Assembly: GCA_019426215.1 (NCBI GenBank)
Contig: CM033402.1
Location: 18,729,104-18,793,103 of the forward strand
Length of the DNA stretch: 64,000 nt
Reading direction: 5' to 3'
From: Buddleja alternifolia
Lineage: Eukaryota > Streptophyta > Magnoliopsida > Lamiales > Scrophulariaceae
Shown one piece after another: positions 1 to 11,925 of this stretch. Position numbers and translations under genes: made by a program. Position 1 is the first letter of the stretch, and every line of letters begins with the position of its first letter. Below the pieces are notes generated by a model. It was given only the letters and a program-made list of their open reading frames with translations, searched no databases and had not been told where the DNA came from.

Positions 1-1275
1 GCATTGATTCTGTCACATGAGTTTTCACTCTTTGACAGTCAATGACAGAATTAATTAAATTGTAATAGGTGTGCCTGAACTTTAGACCTAAGGAATCGAG
101 TCGAAGATATGCTTGTGACATTAGGTTTGTTAATAGAGTAGTTAGACCCAGTTCACCCTTTGGTGGGGTCGACCTTGAACTGCAACCTAATGGGTAAGTA
201 ATAGTCTAAACTGATATCCAAGATGGGATATGTTCCCTCGAAAGTGAATGATGAATTATCATATGCATTTATAAGTAAGTTAGATCTTAAATTCTTTGGC
301 CAAAGTATTAACTGATCTAGACTTATTACAAATATAGCATAAAGTCGAGTTTATGAGTTTGACATAAACCATGACTCTCACTTAACCGGGATAAGGAAAC
401 AAAGAGTTTGTATTCACACGGTATTTACAATAGGAAAGGTAAAATGATCCAATCATTTCATCTTATTTGGGATACAGTGTGGGTCACTTGACTGGTTAGG
501 TTCAACCAACATTCAATGGAATCCTCCCATTGCCAAATATAGATGAACCTAAAGAGCCACGCTTAAAAAGGAAAAATCGAAAGAAAATGTGGTATATTTC
601 TTGTGATAATATTTTAAGTATTAGATACTTAAAATTAATTAAATAGAAATAATTATTTAAAGAAATAAGTTAATTCATTTATACTCTAATTTTTATATTA
701 TTTGTTGGAGAAATAAAATTAATTAAATATCCTATCTATTATTTAATTAGATTAATTAATTGGATTGAGTTAATTAATTAAATAAAGGATTGGACCAAGC
801 TCAAATTGGTGCACTAAGAAATGCACCATGACCGTGTGGATCGGCCTACTAGGCGTCCAACATGGGCTAATTTGAGTCCAAGATTATAACTTAAGTGCTA
901 TAAATATATCACGTTAGTTAATACCTAGGTCAAAAGTTAAGTTACACACTTGAGCCACAAGAAAGAAAAAACCCTCCCCCTCTCTTCCTCTAGCTGTTGG
1001 CCTCAGTGCCAAAGAAGAAGGAGTTTTTGTGTTTGAGTTTTTACGGCGAGACAATTTAGAGGCAGCACTTTTGGACTGCTCGGATTATCAAACAATCAGC
1101 GAGATTATTTCGCGAAGGATTTGAAAAAGTCGAAAGTTAGAGATTTTTCAACAACTTCGCTACAACTATTCAAGTGTCAATATCTCTATCTTACATACGC
1201 GTGATAAAAACCCCGGGATTGATCCTGTTATGAAAAAATCCGAAAAAATTTATTACACCATTTTTGCTGCGCTTT
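1..1275 (+). repeat. Copia LTR, left-truncated by window edge (solo-LTR-like), first part
   Basis: This stretch resembles the inside of the LTR at 50248-51852 in the same orientation. Shared landmarks are the segment around 'gtcacatg.gttttcactc', the 'gagtagttagac' block and the closing G/C-poor tail. The LTR resumes after an inserted copia element and ends at 10441 in CCCAACA. No initiator-tRNA primer site follows 10441, so it looks like a solo LTR or an element whose body has been lost. The LTR start lies outside the window. Nothing here encodes protein. Confidence 0.75.
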
Positions 1276-2949
1276 TGTTACGAATCCTATACATGAAAAT
1301 AGAGAATTGCAGTGGAAGATTCGAGGATTCCTACCGGCAGATCACAAAAATAGATCTGATGATTTTTAATGGGTTTCGCGAAAATGAGAACGAATAAAAA
1401 TACCATTTTGATTCATTTACTGATTCTGCAGAACAGCAATCCTCCAAGGGCTCCTATCTCTAAAGCTTCACGCGAAACGACCCTTCCAAAGATCCCGAAA
1501 CTTCTCCTTCTTTGCAGTAGTGGACAGCTAGAGAGGAGAGAGAGGAGAGAGTTCTTTTCCTTTTTGTGTTGTGTTTCTTTCTTGTCTTAGGGTTTGTTCC
1601 ACTGTTGGAGTCCTTTTAAACTCAACTTACTTGTGGAACAAGTTAGAGGCTACTCCAACCCTAAGGGGCCGCCCCTCCTAGGGCTTCCTTGGACTGGGTG
1701 GGCTTTTAATTGGCTTGTCTAATTTCTAGCCCATCTGTATATATATATATTTAATTTAAATCAAATTTAAATATAATATATACTATTACTTAATTCCTTT
1801 TAATTAATATACTAATTAAATAATTTCATTTAATCTAATTAAATTGAATATTTAATTAATTGATTTAATCTAATTAAATCAATCAGTCCATTTAATTCTT
1901 TCTAAAAGATTTACACAAAAAGATACATCTCGTTTGTTTCTTATAGTGCGACTCTTTAGCTTTGTCTCAATTGGCAAAGGGAGGAATTACCTAAGGATGT
2001 GAGTGTCACCTAGCTCGTCCCGTGGACTCACATTGTAACCCAATTGAATACGAAATGAATGAATCATTTTACGGACCTCTTGATCATAAATGTCGTATGA
2101 GTATAAGCCCTTCACTGACGTATCCCGATCAAATGAGAGTCATGGAAAATGTCAAACTCACTAAACTTGATACTGTGCATTAGATTATAGCATAATGAAA
2201 TTACTAAACTACCCTCAGTGTCCCACATGAGTTAGTTGTTATGCTTTGGCCAAAAACTTTATAATTTCATTAGCCTATAATCGCACAGGATACTTACTCG
2301 TTTACTATCGAGACAGTGAATCCCATCTTGGCGATCACTGATCAACTGCTACTTGTCTCATTGATATCGCACTTCGAGGTCGACCCCACCGACGGGTGAT
2401 ATGGGCCTAACTACTCTGGTAACAGATCCAATAATACAAGCACATTGATCATGAACCCTCAGGTCTAAGGCTCACGGATACTATTACGATCAGTAATCCA
2501 ATCATTGACAGTCGCTGAGTAAATACCCATGTGATCGGATTACTACGAGCCATGTTCAAATATGTCAATTCCATTGACATATCTATGATACTTGCTCCCA
2601 CTATCCCTATAGTGTTCGACTGGCACTCATCGTCAGAGCATGTGTCATACAAGTCGAATCTTAATGCCCAATTAAGATTCTTTGACATTAAGATTCTTTG
2701 ACTTGCGAACCCTTTTAAGTGATATGGTGTAAGACTCTTTCCATGCCACGTCTTTATTCCATAAGGGGCAAAGAGTCAAACCTTTATTCACATGGACTAT
2801 ATGTTCAATACTTATTTAGATGCCATAAAGATTTATATGAACAAAATACAGATGCCTTTATTAATATCATTTTAATAGTTTGCACAACATAATAAGATAC
2901 CCTAATCTGACTATTTGTCCTCATTGGCATCCAGGACATATACCTAACA
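1276..2949 (-). repeat. 3' LTR of the minus-strand copia element
   Basis: In plus coordinates it starts TGTTACGAATCC and ends CCTAACA, the complement of TGTTAGG. It is directly preceded (minus sense) by a purine tract at 2950-2960. It aligns over its whole length with 8768-10419. This copy has a small internal duplication near 2670-2700, where an 'attctttgaca' segment is repeated, that the 5' copy lacks. Short ORFs inside it are not genes. Confidence 0.93.
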
Positions 2950-2970
2950 ATCTCCCACTTGCACTTAATG

Positions 2971-3528
2971 TCAATCGCTTTGGTATCTTATACCCATCTT
3001 CTCAAGATGTTGCTCTAGCACCGCCTGCGCTAATGGCTTGGTGAGTGGGTCAGCTACGTTATCCATTGAGGCTATTTTCTGCACCGCGATGTCGCCTCTT
3101 CCAACGATTTCTCAAATTATGTGATATCTCCTCTCTATGTGTTTGGATTTGTTGTGAGACCTTGATTCCTTTGCTTGCGCGATGGCTCCGTTGTTGTCAC
3201 ACCATAGTGGTAACGGAAGCTCCATACTAGGAACAACTTGAAGTTCAGTAATGAACTTCTTTATGCAAACAGCCTCCTTGGCTGCATCTGAGGCTGCCAC
3301 ATATTCAGCTTCGGTGGTCAAATCGGTAGTTGTGCTTTGCTTGGAATTTTTTCAAGACACTGCTCCACCATTCAAAGTGAATATGAACCCAGAAGTGGAT
3401 TGTCGGTCGTCGATGTCATATTGGAAATCTGAATCAGTATAAAAATCCACTTTCATTTCTCCATTGCCATATGTGAGGATCATATCCTTAGCTCTTCTCA
3501 AGTACTTTAAGATTGATTTCACGGCTAT
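2971..3528 (-). pseudogene. Copia RNase H, broken
   Basis: This continues the RT frame with conserved RNase H landmarks: the region of the first catalytic aspartate (YTDSDFQYD), TTEAEYVAASDAAKEA and WCDNNGAI. It then has the copia C-terminal motif for 'ADPLTKPL' and ends at a TGA at 2971-2973, a few bases before the polypurine tract. At least three internal stops interrupt it: before the first motif, in the middle near 3330, and after the RRYHII segment at 3112. RNase H would remove template RNA and make the plus-strand primer. Confidence 0.85.
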
Positions 3529-4482
3529 CTAATGCTTTTTACCTGGGTTAGCTTGAAACCTACTTACTACGCTCACAGCGTATGCAAGATCTGGTCTCAT
3601 GCATAACATTGCATACATGAGACTTCCCACTGCTGAGGCATAGGGGATGGTACTCATCTCTCTTCGATCTTCGTCACTTTGAGGACTCATCTTTTTGGAG
3701 AGATGAATTCCAAGTCTCATCGGCAAAAGAACTCTTTTAGAATTTTCCATCCCAAATTGTTTTACGACCTTTTCTAAGTAGAGGGCTTGGGAGAGACCTA
3801 TTGTCTTATTCGATCTATCCCTGTAGATTCGAATTCCTAGGACATAGGTGGCTTCTCCTAAGTCTTTCATGGAGAATGTGCTTGAAAGCCATGTCTTAAC
3901 TGAAGTTAGCAAACCTGTATCATTCTCTATAAGTAGAATGTCGTCCACGTATAGTACCAAGAATGATATCTTGCTCCCATTGACCTTTTTATAGACACAT
4001 GGTTCATCCTCATTTTTGATAAAGCCGTTGTTTCGTACTTCTTCATCAAAACGAAGGTTCCAACTGCGAGAGGCCTGCTTCAGTCCACAAATGGACCTAT
4101 TTAACTTGCAGACCTTATGAGAATTGGTATTGGATATGAAACCTTTGGGCTGCTCCATATAGATATCCTCCTCAATGAATCCATTTAGGAAGGCGGTTAT
4201 CACATCCATTTGTCGGATTTCATAATCCAGGTATGCAGCTTTTGAAAGTAGAATTTTAATGGATTTCATCATAGCTACTGGTGAAAAGGTTTCCTCATAG
4301 TCAATGCCCTCCTTCTGACTATACCCTTTCGCCACTAGCCTGGCTTTATAGGTATCCACCTTGCCATTCGGACCTATCTTTCTCTTATAGATCCATTTGC
4401 ATCCAATAGGTACAATACCTTTGGGAGGATCTACTAGATTCCAGACTTGGTTCGAATACATCGAATCCATTTCCACTTTCAT
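3529..4482 (-). pseudogene. Copia reverse transcriptase
   Basis: This is an RVT_2-type domain of about 317 residues. It runs from NQVWNLVDPPKGIVPIGCKW through KARLVAKGYSQKEGIDYEET and DVITAFLNG to the catalytic YVDDILL. It then enters the connection toward RNase H (MRPDLAYAVSVVSRFQANPG). RT copies element RNA into cDNA in the particle. The catalytic aspartates are present. The frame is closed by a stop where a tryptophan is expected (GKKH then stop), so RNase H is not co-translated. Confidence 0.93.
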
Positions 4483-4610
4483 AGCTTCATGTCATTTTGC
4501 AGAATCCATATCCATCATTACCTGGTCATAACTAGAAAGATCATCTCCATGGTTTCCTTCTGCTACTGCATACAAATCATGCTCTCCTTGTAGCAGAGAA
4601 CCATATCTCG

Positions 4611-5528
4611 CTAGCGGTTGAGATATTCTAGTAGACCTGTGCACTGATGGTTGTGTCGTTTATGGGCGGGGTTGGGTCTCTTGAATAGTGTCTGCCATAG
4701 GGGATTCATTTTGCTCTTGTAGAACAATACTTCTACCAGCTCCTCCTTCTCGAATGAATTCTTCTTCGAGAAAGACTGCCTGTAAGTCAACAATGATTTC
4801 TGATCATCGGGAAGGTAGAAAAGGTATCCCATGGAATCCTCGGGATATCCAATGAATCGCCATTTTATGGACCTAGCCTCCAATTTCTCTGCCTTGGTCT
4901 TTTTCACGTAAGCTAGGTAACCCCATATTCTTATGTGTTTCAGATTAGGTTTCCTTCCATGCCATATCTGATACGGTGTTTTAGGAACAGATTTGGAGGG
5001 ACATCTATTCAGAATGTGAGTTGCTGTAAGCAGCGCGTGTCCCGACAGTGAAATAGGCAAATCTGTGTAGCTGAGCATGGATCGAACCATGTCCAACAGT
5101 GTTCGATTCCTTCGTTCTGCTACACCATTTAATTCTGGAGTTGCTGGAGGAGCAAGCTGTAACAGTATGCCATGTTCCCGAAGGAACTGGTCAAACTCTG
5201 CATTCATATACTCGCCACCGCGGTCAGACCGAAGTGTCTTGATATGATGCCCGGTTTGGTTTTCGACTAAAGTCTTGAATTCAATGAATTTCTCCAATGA
5301 TTCAGACTTGTACTTCATTAAATACACGTAGCCATACCTAGAATGATCATCAGTAAATGTGATGAAGTACTGAAAACCACCGCAGGCCATATATCCAAAT
5401 GGTCCGCACACATCAGTATGAACTAGACCTAAGACTTCTGTGGTTCTTTCAAAACTCCCTATGAAGGGGAACTTGGACATTTTTCCTTGGATACAAGACT
5501 CACAAGTGGGACAGGGATCTGATCCCAA
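4611..5528 (-). pseudogene. Copia integrase
   Basis: The frame carries the end of the HHCC zinc region (CPTCESCIQGKMSKF) and an intact catalytic D,D-35-E set: D in VHTDVCGP, D in LRSDRGGEY and E in GVAERRNRTL, exactly 35 residues after the second D. The rve core is followed by the copia C-terminal region (HIRIWGYLAYV). Integrase joins the cDNA to host DNA. The frame is lost near 4750-4760, where the C-terminal acidic segment shifts frame, and it ends at 4611. It is adjacent to RT downstream but in a different frame. Confidence 0.92.
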
Positions 5529-5549
5529 TGAGTCTATGACTCTATCTTT

Positions 5550-6314
5550 TTATAACTCGTGTAGTCTTTGGTCCCCGACATGACCTAGTCTCAAGTGCCA
5601 TAGCTGTCTCAAGTTTGTATCATACATTCTACATTTTCTTGTTACAACATTAAGATTACAATCATTTTGGACATTAATATAATATAAACCATTTATTAAA
5701 GACGCATTGCCAACACATTCATTTCCAAAATAAATGTCACAAGAATTGTTCATAAAGGAAAATAAATAACCTTTCCTGACTAAAACAGGAATAGAATCAA
5801 TATTCTTAAGCCCGTTGGGCACAACAAGGCAATTTTCTAAATATAATAAATGTCCTGATGATAAACTAAGGGAAGTGGTGCCAATGTGTGAGGCTGCTAC
5901 ACTATAACCGCTGCCAACATTGATCATCACTTCACCATGCTCCAGCTTCTTACTTCTTTCTAGCTCCTGGTTCATAACACATATGTGAGCACTAGCCCCA
6001 GAGTCTAGAATCCAAGAAGTTGAAAATAGGGTAACAGAACAATTTGTTTCTAAAACATTAAGTTCTATACCTGAAGCTATTTCTGCTTTTAGCTTGGGAC
6101 AGTCACATTTCCAGTGTCCCATCTCATGGTAGTGAAGACATTTGTCTGTCTTGTTTAGACCTTTTCCCTTGAACCCTTTGTTTTTTCCTTTGCCTGTGTC
6201 ACTTGATGTTTTAGACACTCCCAATTGCTTTTTGCCTTTGCCCTTCTTCTTTCTGAAGGGCTTGGATGTCCCCGTGGTAATGGCTAAAGCAACTTCCTTC
6301 CCCTTGGGCTTCAT
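5550..6314 (-). pseudogene. Copia Gag zinc knuckle, protease and pre-integrase segment
   Basis: This is a lysine-rich nucleocapsid segment with a damaged CCHC knuckle (C-x2-Y-x4-H-x4-C, where the second cysteine is replaced by tyrosine). It is followed by the aspartic protease active site WILDSGASAHIC and ends in the GAG-pre-integrase motif LWHLRLGHVG. The protease would cut the polyprotein. The frame is the same as the integrase ORF downstream, separated by one TAA near 5547-5549. The damaged knuckle would be expected to weaken RNA binding. Confidence 0.9.
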
Positions 6315-6340
6315 CTAACCTTGAGTAGTTGAGAGCTTGT

Positions 6341-6901
6341 TCAATAGCCAGCTAATGTGCACTCAATGTCGTTCATATTGAAGTTCACAATAAATTGTGA
6401 AAAGGATTTAGGGAGTGATTGAAGAATGAGATCTGTCTGAAGGTGGAAGTCCATGGTGAAATCAAGAGCTTCCAATCTCTCGATCATGGAAATCATTTTT
6501 ATGACATGGGTGCCCACATCTTCACCTTCTCCCATCCTTGCGCCAAAGAGCTCTCTCAATATGTCATACCGAGCAGTCCTACTGTGCTCTCCGTACAGCT
6601 CCTTGAGGTGCCGCAACGCTGAATTTGCGTCATACATGTTTTCATGGGATCGCTGCAAGTCGTTTCTCATGGAGCCGAGCATGTAGCCTTTAACACGAGT
6701 ATCATCCTTGATCCAAGTGTTATAGTTATCATGGGCGTCTTCATCGTCATCGTCTCCAGAGACAGGGGGATGATTTCCCTCGAGTACATAGCCTAGTGAT
6801 TCTAAGCTAAGGACAATCCTTAGGTTTCTGAGCCAGCCGGCAAAGTTGGGTCCAGTGAGGACATTATTTTCAAGCAGTATGGATAGAGGGTTATTAACCA
6901 T
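6341..6901 (-). pseudogene. Copia Gag, N-terminal part, frameshifted
   Basis: The 186-codon reading frame starts at an ATG with the typical copia Gag opening (MVNNPLSILLENN) and the G-P-N-F-x-G-W motif. It continues through the UBN2-like Gag core (LYGEHSRTARYDILRELF, then HVIKMISMIERLEALDF and LILQSLPKSF). Gag forms the virus-like particle and binds RNA. Near 6345 an indel moves the frame: the expected continuation is one frame over and then meets a TAG near 6316 before the next segment. The plus-strand element at 54619-55260 encodes a clearly related Gag. Confidence 0.9.
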
Positions 6902-8750
6902 TTTGAGAGAGACAAAAGTACTGCAGAAAATTAACCAAGATTCAATTAGATAATTATGTTATACCCAAGTAAAAATTAGGACTTTAATTTTTGACTTGGC
7001 TCCCACTACATTTTTCGAACCATTGCACTCCCACTGCAATGAATGGAAATCTCGTTGGAAAGATTTCATAGTGAGTGATTGAGTTCTTCAAAAACTTCAA
7101 TGAGTTGCAATCTGTAACGATGTATGGCTCATTGGAACTTTTGAAGTGACATGCCATGTCAACCAGTCTTACTGATGATTCAATCTACCTTTGGCTCATG
7201 GATCACTCAACCTCAGCCTGTAACGAAATATAGGTGGTGATCCATCTAAGTACTTTCCCATCAACTCCTATCGATCTAACAGTTGAATCTTATCTTGCAA
7301 CCTATAACAGTGTATGGGATAAGATTTGCTTCGATCGATGGCATCAAATGCACTTGAAGAGATATGGATTATGAATTAATGCATAACCCTCATTAGTCAG
7401 GACAACGCCATGCATAACTCATAATCCCATCTTTCCAAGTTTGATGGAGAGCTAGGATATCCAATATCCCCTACTTACTTAGTATTTAATGTGGGAGAAT
7501 TTTTTTAAAATTAAGGTCTCACTTTGCACATTAATTTATTTCGCGCATATATGGATTATAATCATGCATACATAGAAAAACCTAGTTATTCTAACAATAT
7601 GCATTTCCATAGACATTCTAGATTGATCTAAGCCAATAGATCAATCAGGGGATAGGGGTCTATTACAAATCTAATTTCTAATAGATCTTCGGGCTCCAAG
7701 CTGGAAAAGGTCCTACCTCTAACATCAGAACTCAGAAAGCACCCTATACATCATACTACCAAAATTAAAAGTACAAACTGGGGGGCAATTGCCCAATACA
7801 ACCCAGATGATACTAAAACGGTAATACCCTAAGTCCATGGAAGCATCCACCAAAACATACATCAAAGCATGTAAGAAAACTAATTAAGTTTATGTTGGTT
7901 TTGAGTTTAAAATCGAAAAGAAATTCAAAAACCTATTACATCTAATTTATTTAGAAAAGATGAATTTTAATTTCAATTTTAAAAGGAGATAAATCCAATT
8001 TATTATTTAGGAAATAAGTAAAACTTATTCCAAATTTATTTTAAAAAAATATAATCAACCTAAAATAAATCCTATTTATTTAGTCGTCTCAAATCATAAA
8101 TAAAAATCCAATTTACCTTATGATATTATTAAATCCAATTTAATATTAAAGTCAAATCCAATTTTAACTTAATTAGATCCAATTTAATATTAAGAAAAAC
8201 ATTTTAGGAAAAAGGGGTTTTGACAAATCACGGGTTCAATGTGTCTATTAGGGTCAAACCCTAATATTTATTAATTTATATATATATTTAAATATTAAAA
8301 ATATAAATATATATATATATATATTAATATTCTAGGCCTGGCCCACCGCCCGTTCCGTGCGCCGGGCTAAGGCCCAGCGCGCCTTGCCCAACGCACACGT
8401 GCTGGGCTACGGTCCAACACTACTGGGTCGAGCCCAGCACGCTTAGGGCGGCTGATGCCGCCCTAGTTCCGTTGCCGTGGTGGTGGCGCAAATCAGCGCC
8501 GCTACCCTACCCCTTTTCCTTTTTTTTCCCCTAATTACACGAACAGTGGTGGTTCTCACGTGTGCTTCAAAAACACACGGTGGTGCCACCACGATTCGCC
8601 GTTGCTGGCGGCGAAAAAATATGTAATCGTGCGACAATTTCAAGGCGATGAATATTTTCAAAATTTCAAATTTAACAACGAATATTAAACATATAAAATC
8701 CAATTTTAACCAACATAATCTTAAACGCAAAAATCATCAAATCTGTTTAA
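6902..8750 (-). other. Non-coding leader of the minus-strand copia element, with a GC-rich islet
   Basis: The 1.85 kb between primer site and gag start contain no convincing gene. Most is AT-rich. A distinct GC-rich islet lies at about 8335-8620, rich in GGGCC, GCGC and CCGCC strings, about 150-430 bp downstream of the 5' LTR. An AT-dinucleotide tract is at about 8275-8325. A similar islet occupies the same relative place in the related plus-strand element at 52070-52375. The 95-aa ORF at 8443-8730 overlaps the islet and has no recognisable domain. Confidence 0.7.
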
Positions 8751-8766
8751 GTTGGCTCTGATACCA
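8751..8766 (-). promoter_or_regulatory. Primer binding site for initiator tRNA-Met (copia)
   Basis: Read on the minus strand the site is TGGTATCAGAGCCAAC, one base from the LTR end. This is the usual copia minus-strand primer complementary to the 3' end of initiator methionine tRNA. It fixes the element's orientation. Confidence 0.9.
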
Positions 8767-8767
8767 C

Positions 8768-10419
8768 TGGTAGGAATCCTATACATAAAAAAAAAGAATT
8801 GGAGCGAAAGATTCGAGGATTCCTACCGGCAGATCACAAAATAGATTTGATGATTTTTAATGGGTTTCGTGAAAATTAAAACGAATAAAAATACCTTTTT
8901 GACTCGTTTACTAATTCTATAGAACAACAATCCTCCAAGGGCTCCTGTCTCTAAAGTTTCACGTGAAACGAGCCTTCCAAAGATCCCAAAACTCCTCCAT
9001 CTTTGCAGTAGTGGACGGCTAGAGAGGAGAGAGGGGAGAGAGTCCTTTTTCTTTTTGTGTTGTGTTTCTTTCTTGTCTTAGGGTTTGTTCCACTGTAGGA
9101 GTCCTTTTAAACTCAACTAGCTTGTGGAACAAGTTGGAGGCTACTCCAACCTTATGTGGCCGTCCCTCCTAGGGCTTCCTTGGACTGGGTAGGCTTTTAA
9201 TTGACTTGTCTAATTTGTAGCCCATCTGTATATATATTTAATTTAAATCCAATTTAAATATAATATATACTATTAATTAATTCCTTTTAATTAATATACT
9301 AATTAAATAATTTAATTTAATCTAATCTAATTAAATATTTAATTAATTGATTTAATCTAATTAAATCAATCAGTCCGTTTAATTCTTTCTAAAAGATTTA
9401 CACAAAAAGATACATCACGTTCATTTCTTATAGCGCGACTCTTTAGGTTCGTCTCAATTGGCAAAGGGAGAAATTACTTAAGGATGTGAGTGTCACCTAG
9501 CCAGTCCCGTGGACTCACATCGTAACCCAATTGAGTACGAAAGGAATGAATCATTTTACGAACCTCTTGATCATAAATGTCGTATGAGTATAAGCCCTTC
9601 ACTGACGTATCCCGATCAAGTGAGAGTCATGGAAAATGTGAAACTTACTAAACTTGATATTGTGCTTTAGATTATAGCATAATGAAATTACTAAACTACC
9701 CTCAGTGTCCCACATGAGTTATTTGTTATGTTTGGCCAACGACTTTATAATTTCATTAGCCTATAATCGCACAGGATACTCACACGTTTACTATCGAGAC
9801 AGTGAATCACATCTTGGCGATCACTGATCAACTGCTACTTGTCTCATTGATATCGCACTTTGAGGTCGACCCCACCGACGGGTGATATGGGCCTTACTAC
9901 TATGGTAACAGATCCAATAATACAAGCACATTGATCATGAACCCTCAGGTCTAAGGCTCACGCATACTATTACGATCAGTAATCCAATCTTTGACAATCA
10001 CTGAGTAAATACCCATGTGATCGGATTACTACGAGTCGTGTTCGAATATGTCAATTCCATTGACATATCTATGATACTTGCTCCCACTATCCCTATAGTG
10101 TTCGACTGGCACTCATCGTCAGAGCATGTGTCATACAAGTCAAATCTTAATGCCCAATTAAAATTCTTTGACTTGCGAACCCTTTTAAGTGATAAGGTGT
10201 AAGACTCTTCCCATGCCACATCTTTATTCTATAAAGGGCAAAACGTCAAACCTTTATTCACATGGACTATATGTTCAATACTTATTTAGATGCCATAAAT
10301 ATTTATATCAACAAAATACAGATGCCTTTATTAATATCATTTTAATACTTTGTACAACATAATAAGATGCCCTAATCTAACTATTTGTCCTCATTGGCAT
10401 CTAGGGCATATACCTAATA
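8768..10419 (-). repeat. 5' LTR of the minus-strand copia element
   Basis: It begins (plus coordinates) TGGTAGGAATCC, directly next to the primer site, and ends CCTAATA, where the 3' LTR has CCTAACA. The terminal dinucleotide has therefore decayed by one base. It matches 1276-2949 along its length with scattered substitutions, indicating an insertion that is not recent. Confidence 0.92.
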
Positions 10420-10424
10420 GCTTT

Positions 10425-10441
10425 ATCCAATTTTCCCAACA
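10425..10441 (+). repeat. Last 17 bp of the interrupted copia LTR
   Basis: After the right copy of the GCTTT target duplication (10420-10424) the sequence continues with an LTR-like end, closing in CCCAACA. The LTR at 51852 closes the same way but is followed by a TGGTATCAGAG primer site. Here the following bases are AATAG and then unrelated sequence, so the body of this element is absent. Confidence 0.7.
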
Positions 10442-11367
10442 AATAGTACATCCTTGGGATGCTACTTCGACGAAGAATATATATTCACAGCTTGGTCAAG
10501 ACATCGAAACCTTCCTGATGTTGTTCGGATTATTTTGTCTAGACTTCAAGCGTTGATTTTTAACTGTAGCTTGATGGACTCGTAGATTTCGCTCAACACT
10601 ACAAGCGTTCAATCACTTAACCTAAAATCTAAACAAGATAAAAATTCTATACATATCTAAACATCAAATCCTATACATATATCTAATAAAATCATGGGCA
10701 ATGGTGGCGTTCGATTTACTGAGGGTGAGGGCAGCGACTCTCAATTTCCAAAGGGTAGGGGCGACAAGTTTTTGATTTCCCTAGAGTGGGAGGCAGCGGC
10801 CGCTTGATTTCTTGAGGGGAAACGGAGTAGGGGCATTCGATTTCCAAAAGGTAGGGGCGATGGTGTTCAATTTCTAGAGGGTAAGGGATGGCAATGTTTG
10901 ATTTTCAAATGGTGGGGAGCAGCGGCGCTTGATTTTCAAAGTGGGGAGGCAGCAGCGCAAATTGAGAGGGGTAGTGGTGGCATCAATGTTTGTTGTGGAT
11001 GAAGGATGGAAGAGACGGATAGGAGGATGAGCTAGGTAAGTGGGATGGGAAAGAGTAGGATTAGAGTTTGTGTTTTGGAGAAGAATGAGAACGAAAAAGA
11101 AAATTAAAAAAAAGTAAATCTAAAATAAGTAGAAAAATATATATTAAAATAGATAAAATATAATGTAAATATCATTAAAATGTAAACATAATTTTCTCTT
11201 CACAAAAAAGATTATAGTAAAAATTGTTCAAAGGAGGCAGTGCGCATAATTTAAAAAATCGCAAAGGGTTTTATGATAATCAAGGATTTTTTAATACAAA
11301 AAGATTTCACGAAAAAAAGATTTCACGAGAGGTTAAGTGCATAATTTGATATCGGGGTTATATGTAT
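10442..11367. other. Spacer with imperfect G-rich direct repeats
   Basis: No gene is supportable. Between about 10690 and 10990 a motif of the type 'ttgatttccaaagggtaggggcgac' recurs roughly every 35-50 bp with much variation, giving an irregular degenerate repeat. The remainder is AT-rich. The short block at 11280-11330 contains two copies of 'gatttcacga'. Confidence 0.55.
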
Positions 11368-11908
11368 TGATGTGTGTGGGTTTCACATCAATAATATTTA
11401 TATTAATATATGGGATAATATGAGTATTATGGTGCGATTTAACATATAATATAAGATCGATAATGTAAATAACAAGAGATTTACATGGTTCGGTCTAATG
11501 AAGACCTACGCCCATGAGTGTAAATGGTAGCTTGGTTTATTCAGCCTCATAGGGGGTATTTATACAAGTAATTGATGGTAGGGTAGAATGGTAAGTTAAC
11601 TATGCCTAAAACATAAGGTAATAAAAATAAATCATGATCCCTCTATTTTGGGATATATTTAATAAGGTATAAATGGTAAAACCGCAGGTTTTTATTTGGC
11701 AAGATTGGTGATTGATTAGATCTTGTCTCCAGGCTGTCCATAATTAGCGCTGCCCTACCTGTGCAGGTCTGGTCGTCGGGGCCTCCAGCTAAGTATGTCC
11801 GAATATAATATTTTCTAGAATGATCCAAGTCCATAAAATCATTGGGCTTGGGCCCATAAGGTATTGGACTACCCAGCTTGGCCCAAAGACAGATTTCTAC
11901 TCACATCA
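11368..11908 (-). repeat. 3' LTR of the LARD element
   Basis: 541 bp, with perfect 7-bp inverted termini TGATGTG and CACATCA. A TATAAATA box reads on the minus strand at 11559-11566, followed downstream by an AATAAA motif. Compared with the right LTR it has scattered substitutions and lacks a segment present near 15870-15900, so the insertion is fairly old. Confidence 0.88.
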
Positions 11909-11925
11909 ATAAGTCCCCCCAACTT

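Larger units (their letters stand above)
1276..10419 (-). mobile_element. Complete Ty1-copia retrotransposon, defective
   Basis: This is a 9.1-kb minus-strand element bounded by two similar LTRs and flanked by a perfect 5-bp target duplication, GCTTT (1271-1275 and 10420-10424). The order on the minus strand is 5' LTR, primer site, long leader, gag, protease, integrase, RT, RNase H, polypurine tract, 3' LTR, which is the copia order. The coding region carries several stops and at least two frameshifts, so the copy cannot make its own proteins. It is inserted in an older LTR of a related family in the opposite orientation. Confidence 0.95.

Noticed and set aside
1369..1590. 73-codon ORF at the edge of the copia 3' LTR
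   Set aside because: It lies wholly within LTR sequence and is not preserved in the partner LTR.
8443..8730. 95-codon minus-strand ORF in the copia leader
   Set aside because: It lies over a GC-rich islet, which lengthens ORFs by chance. No motif, and it sits before the Gag start.
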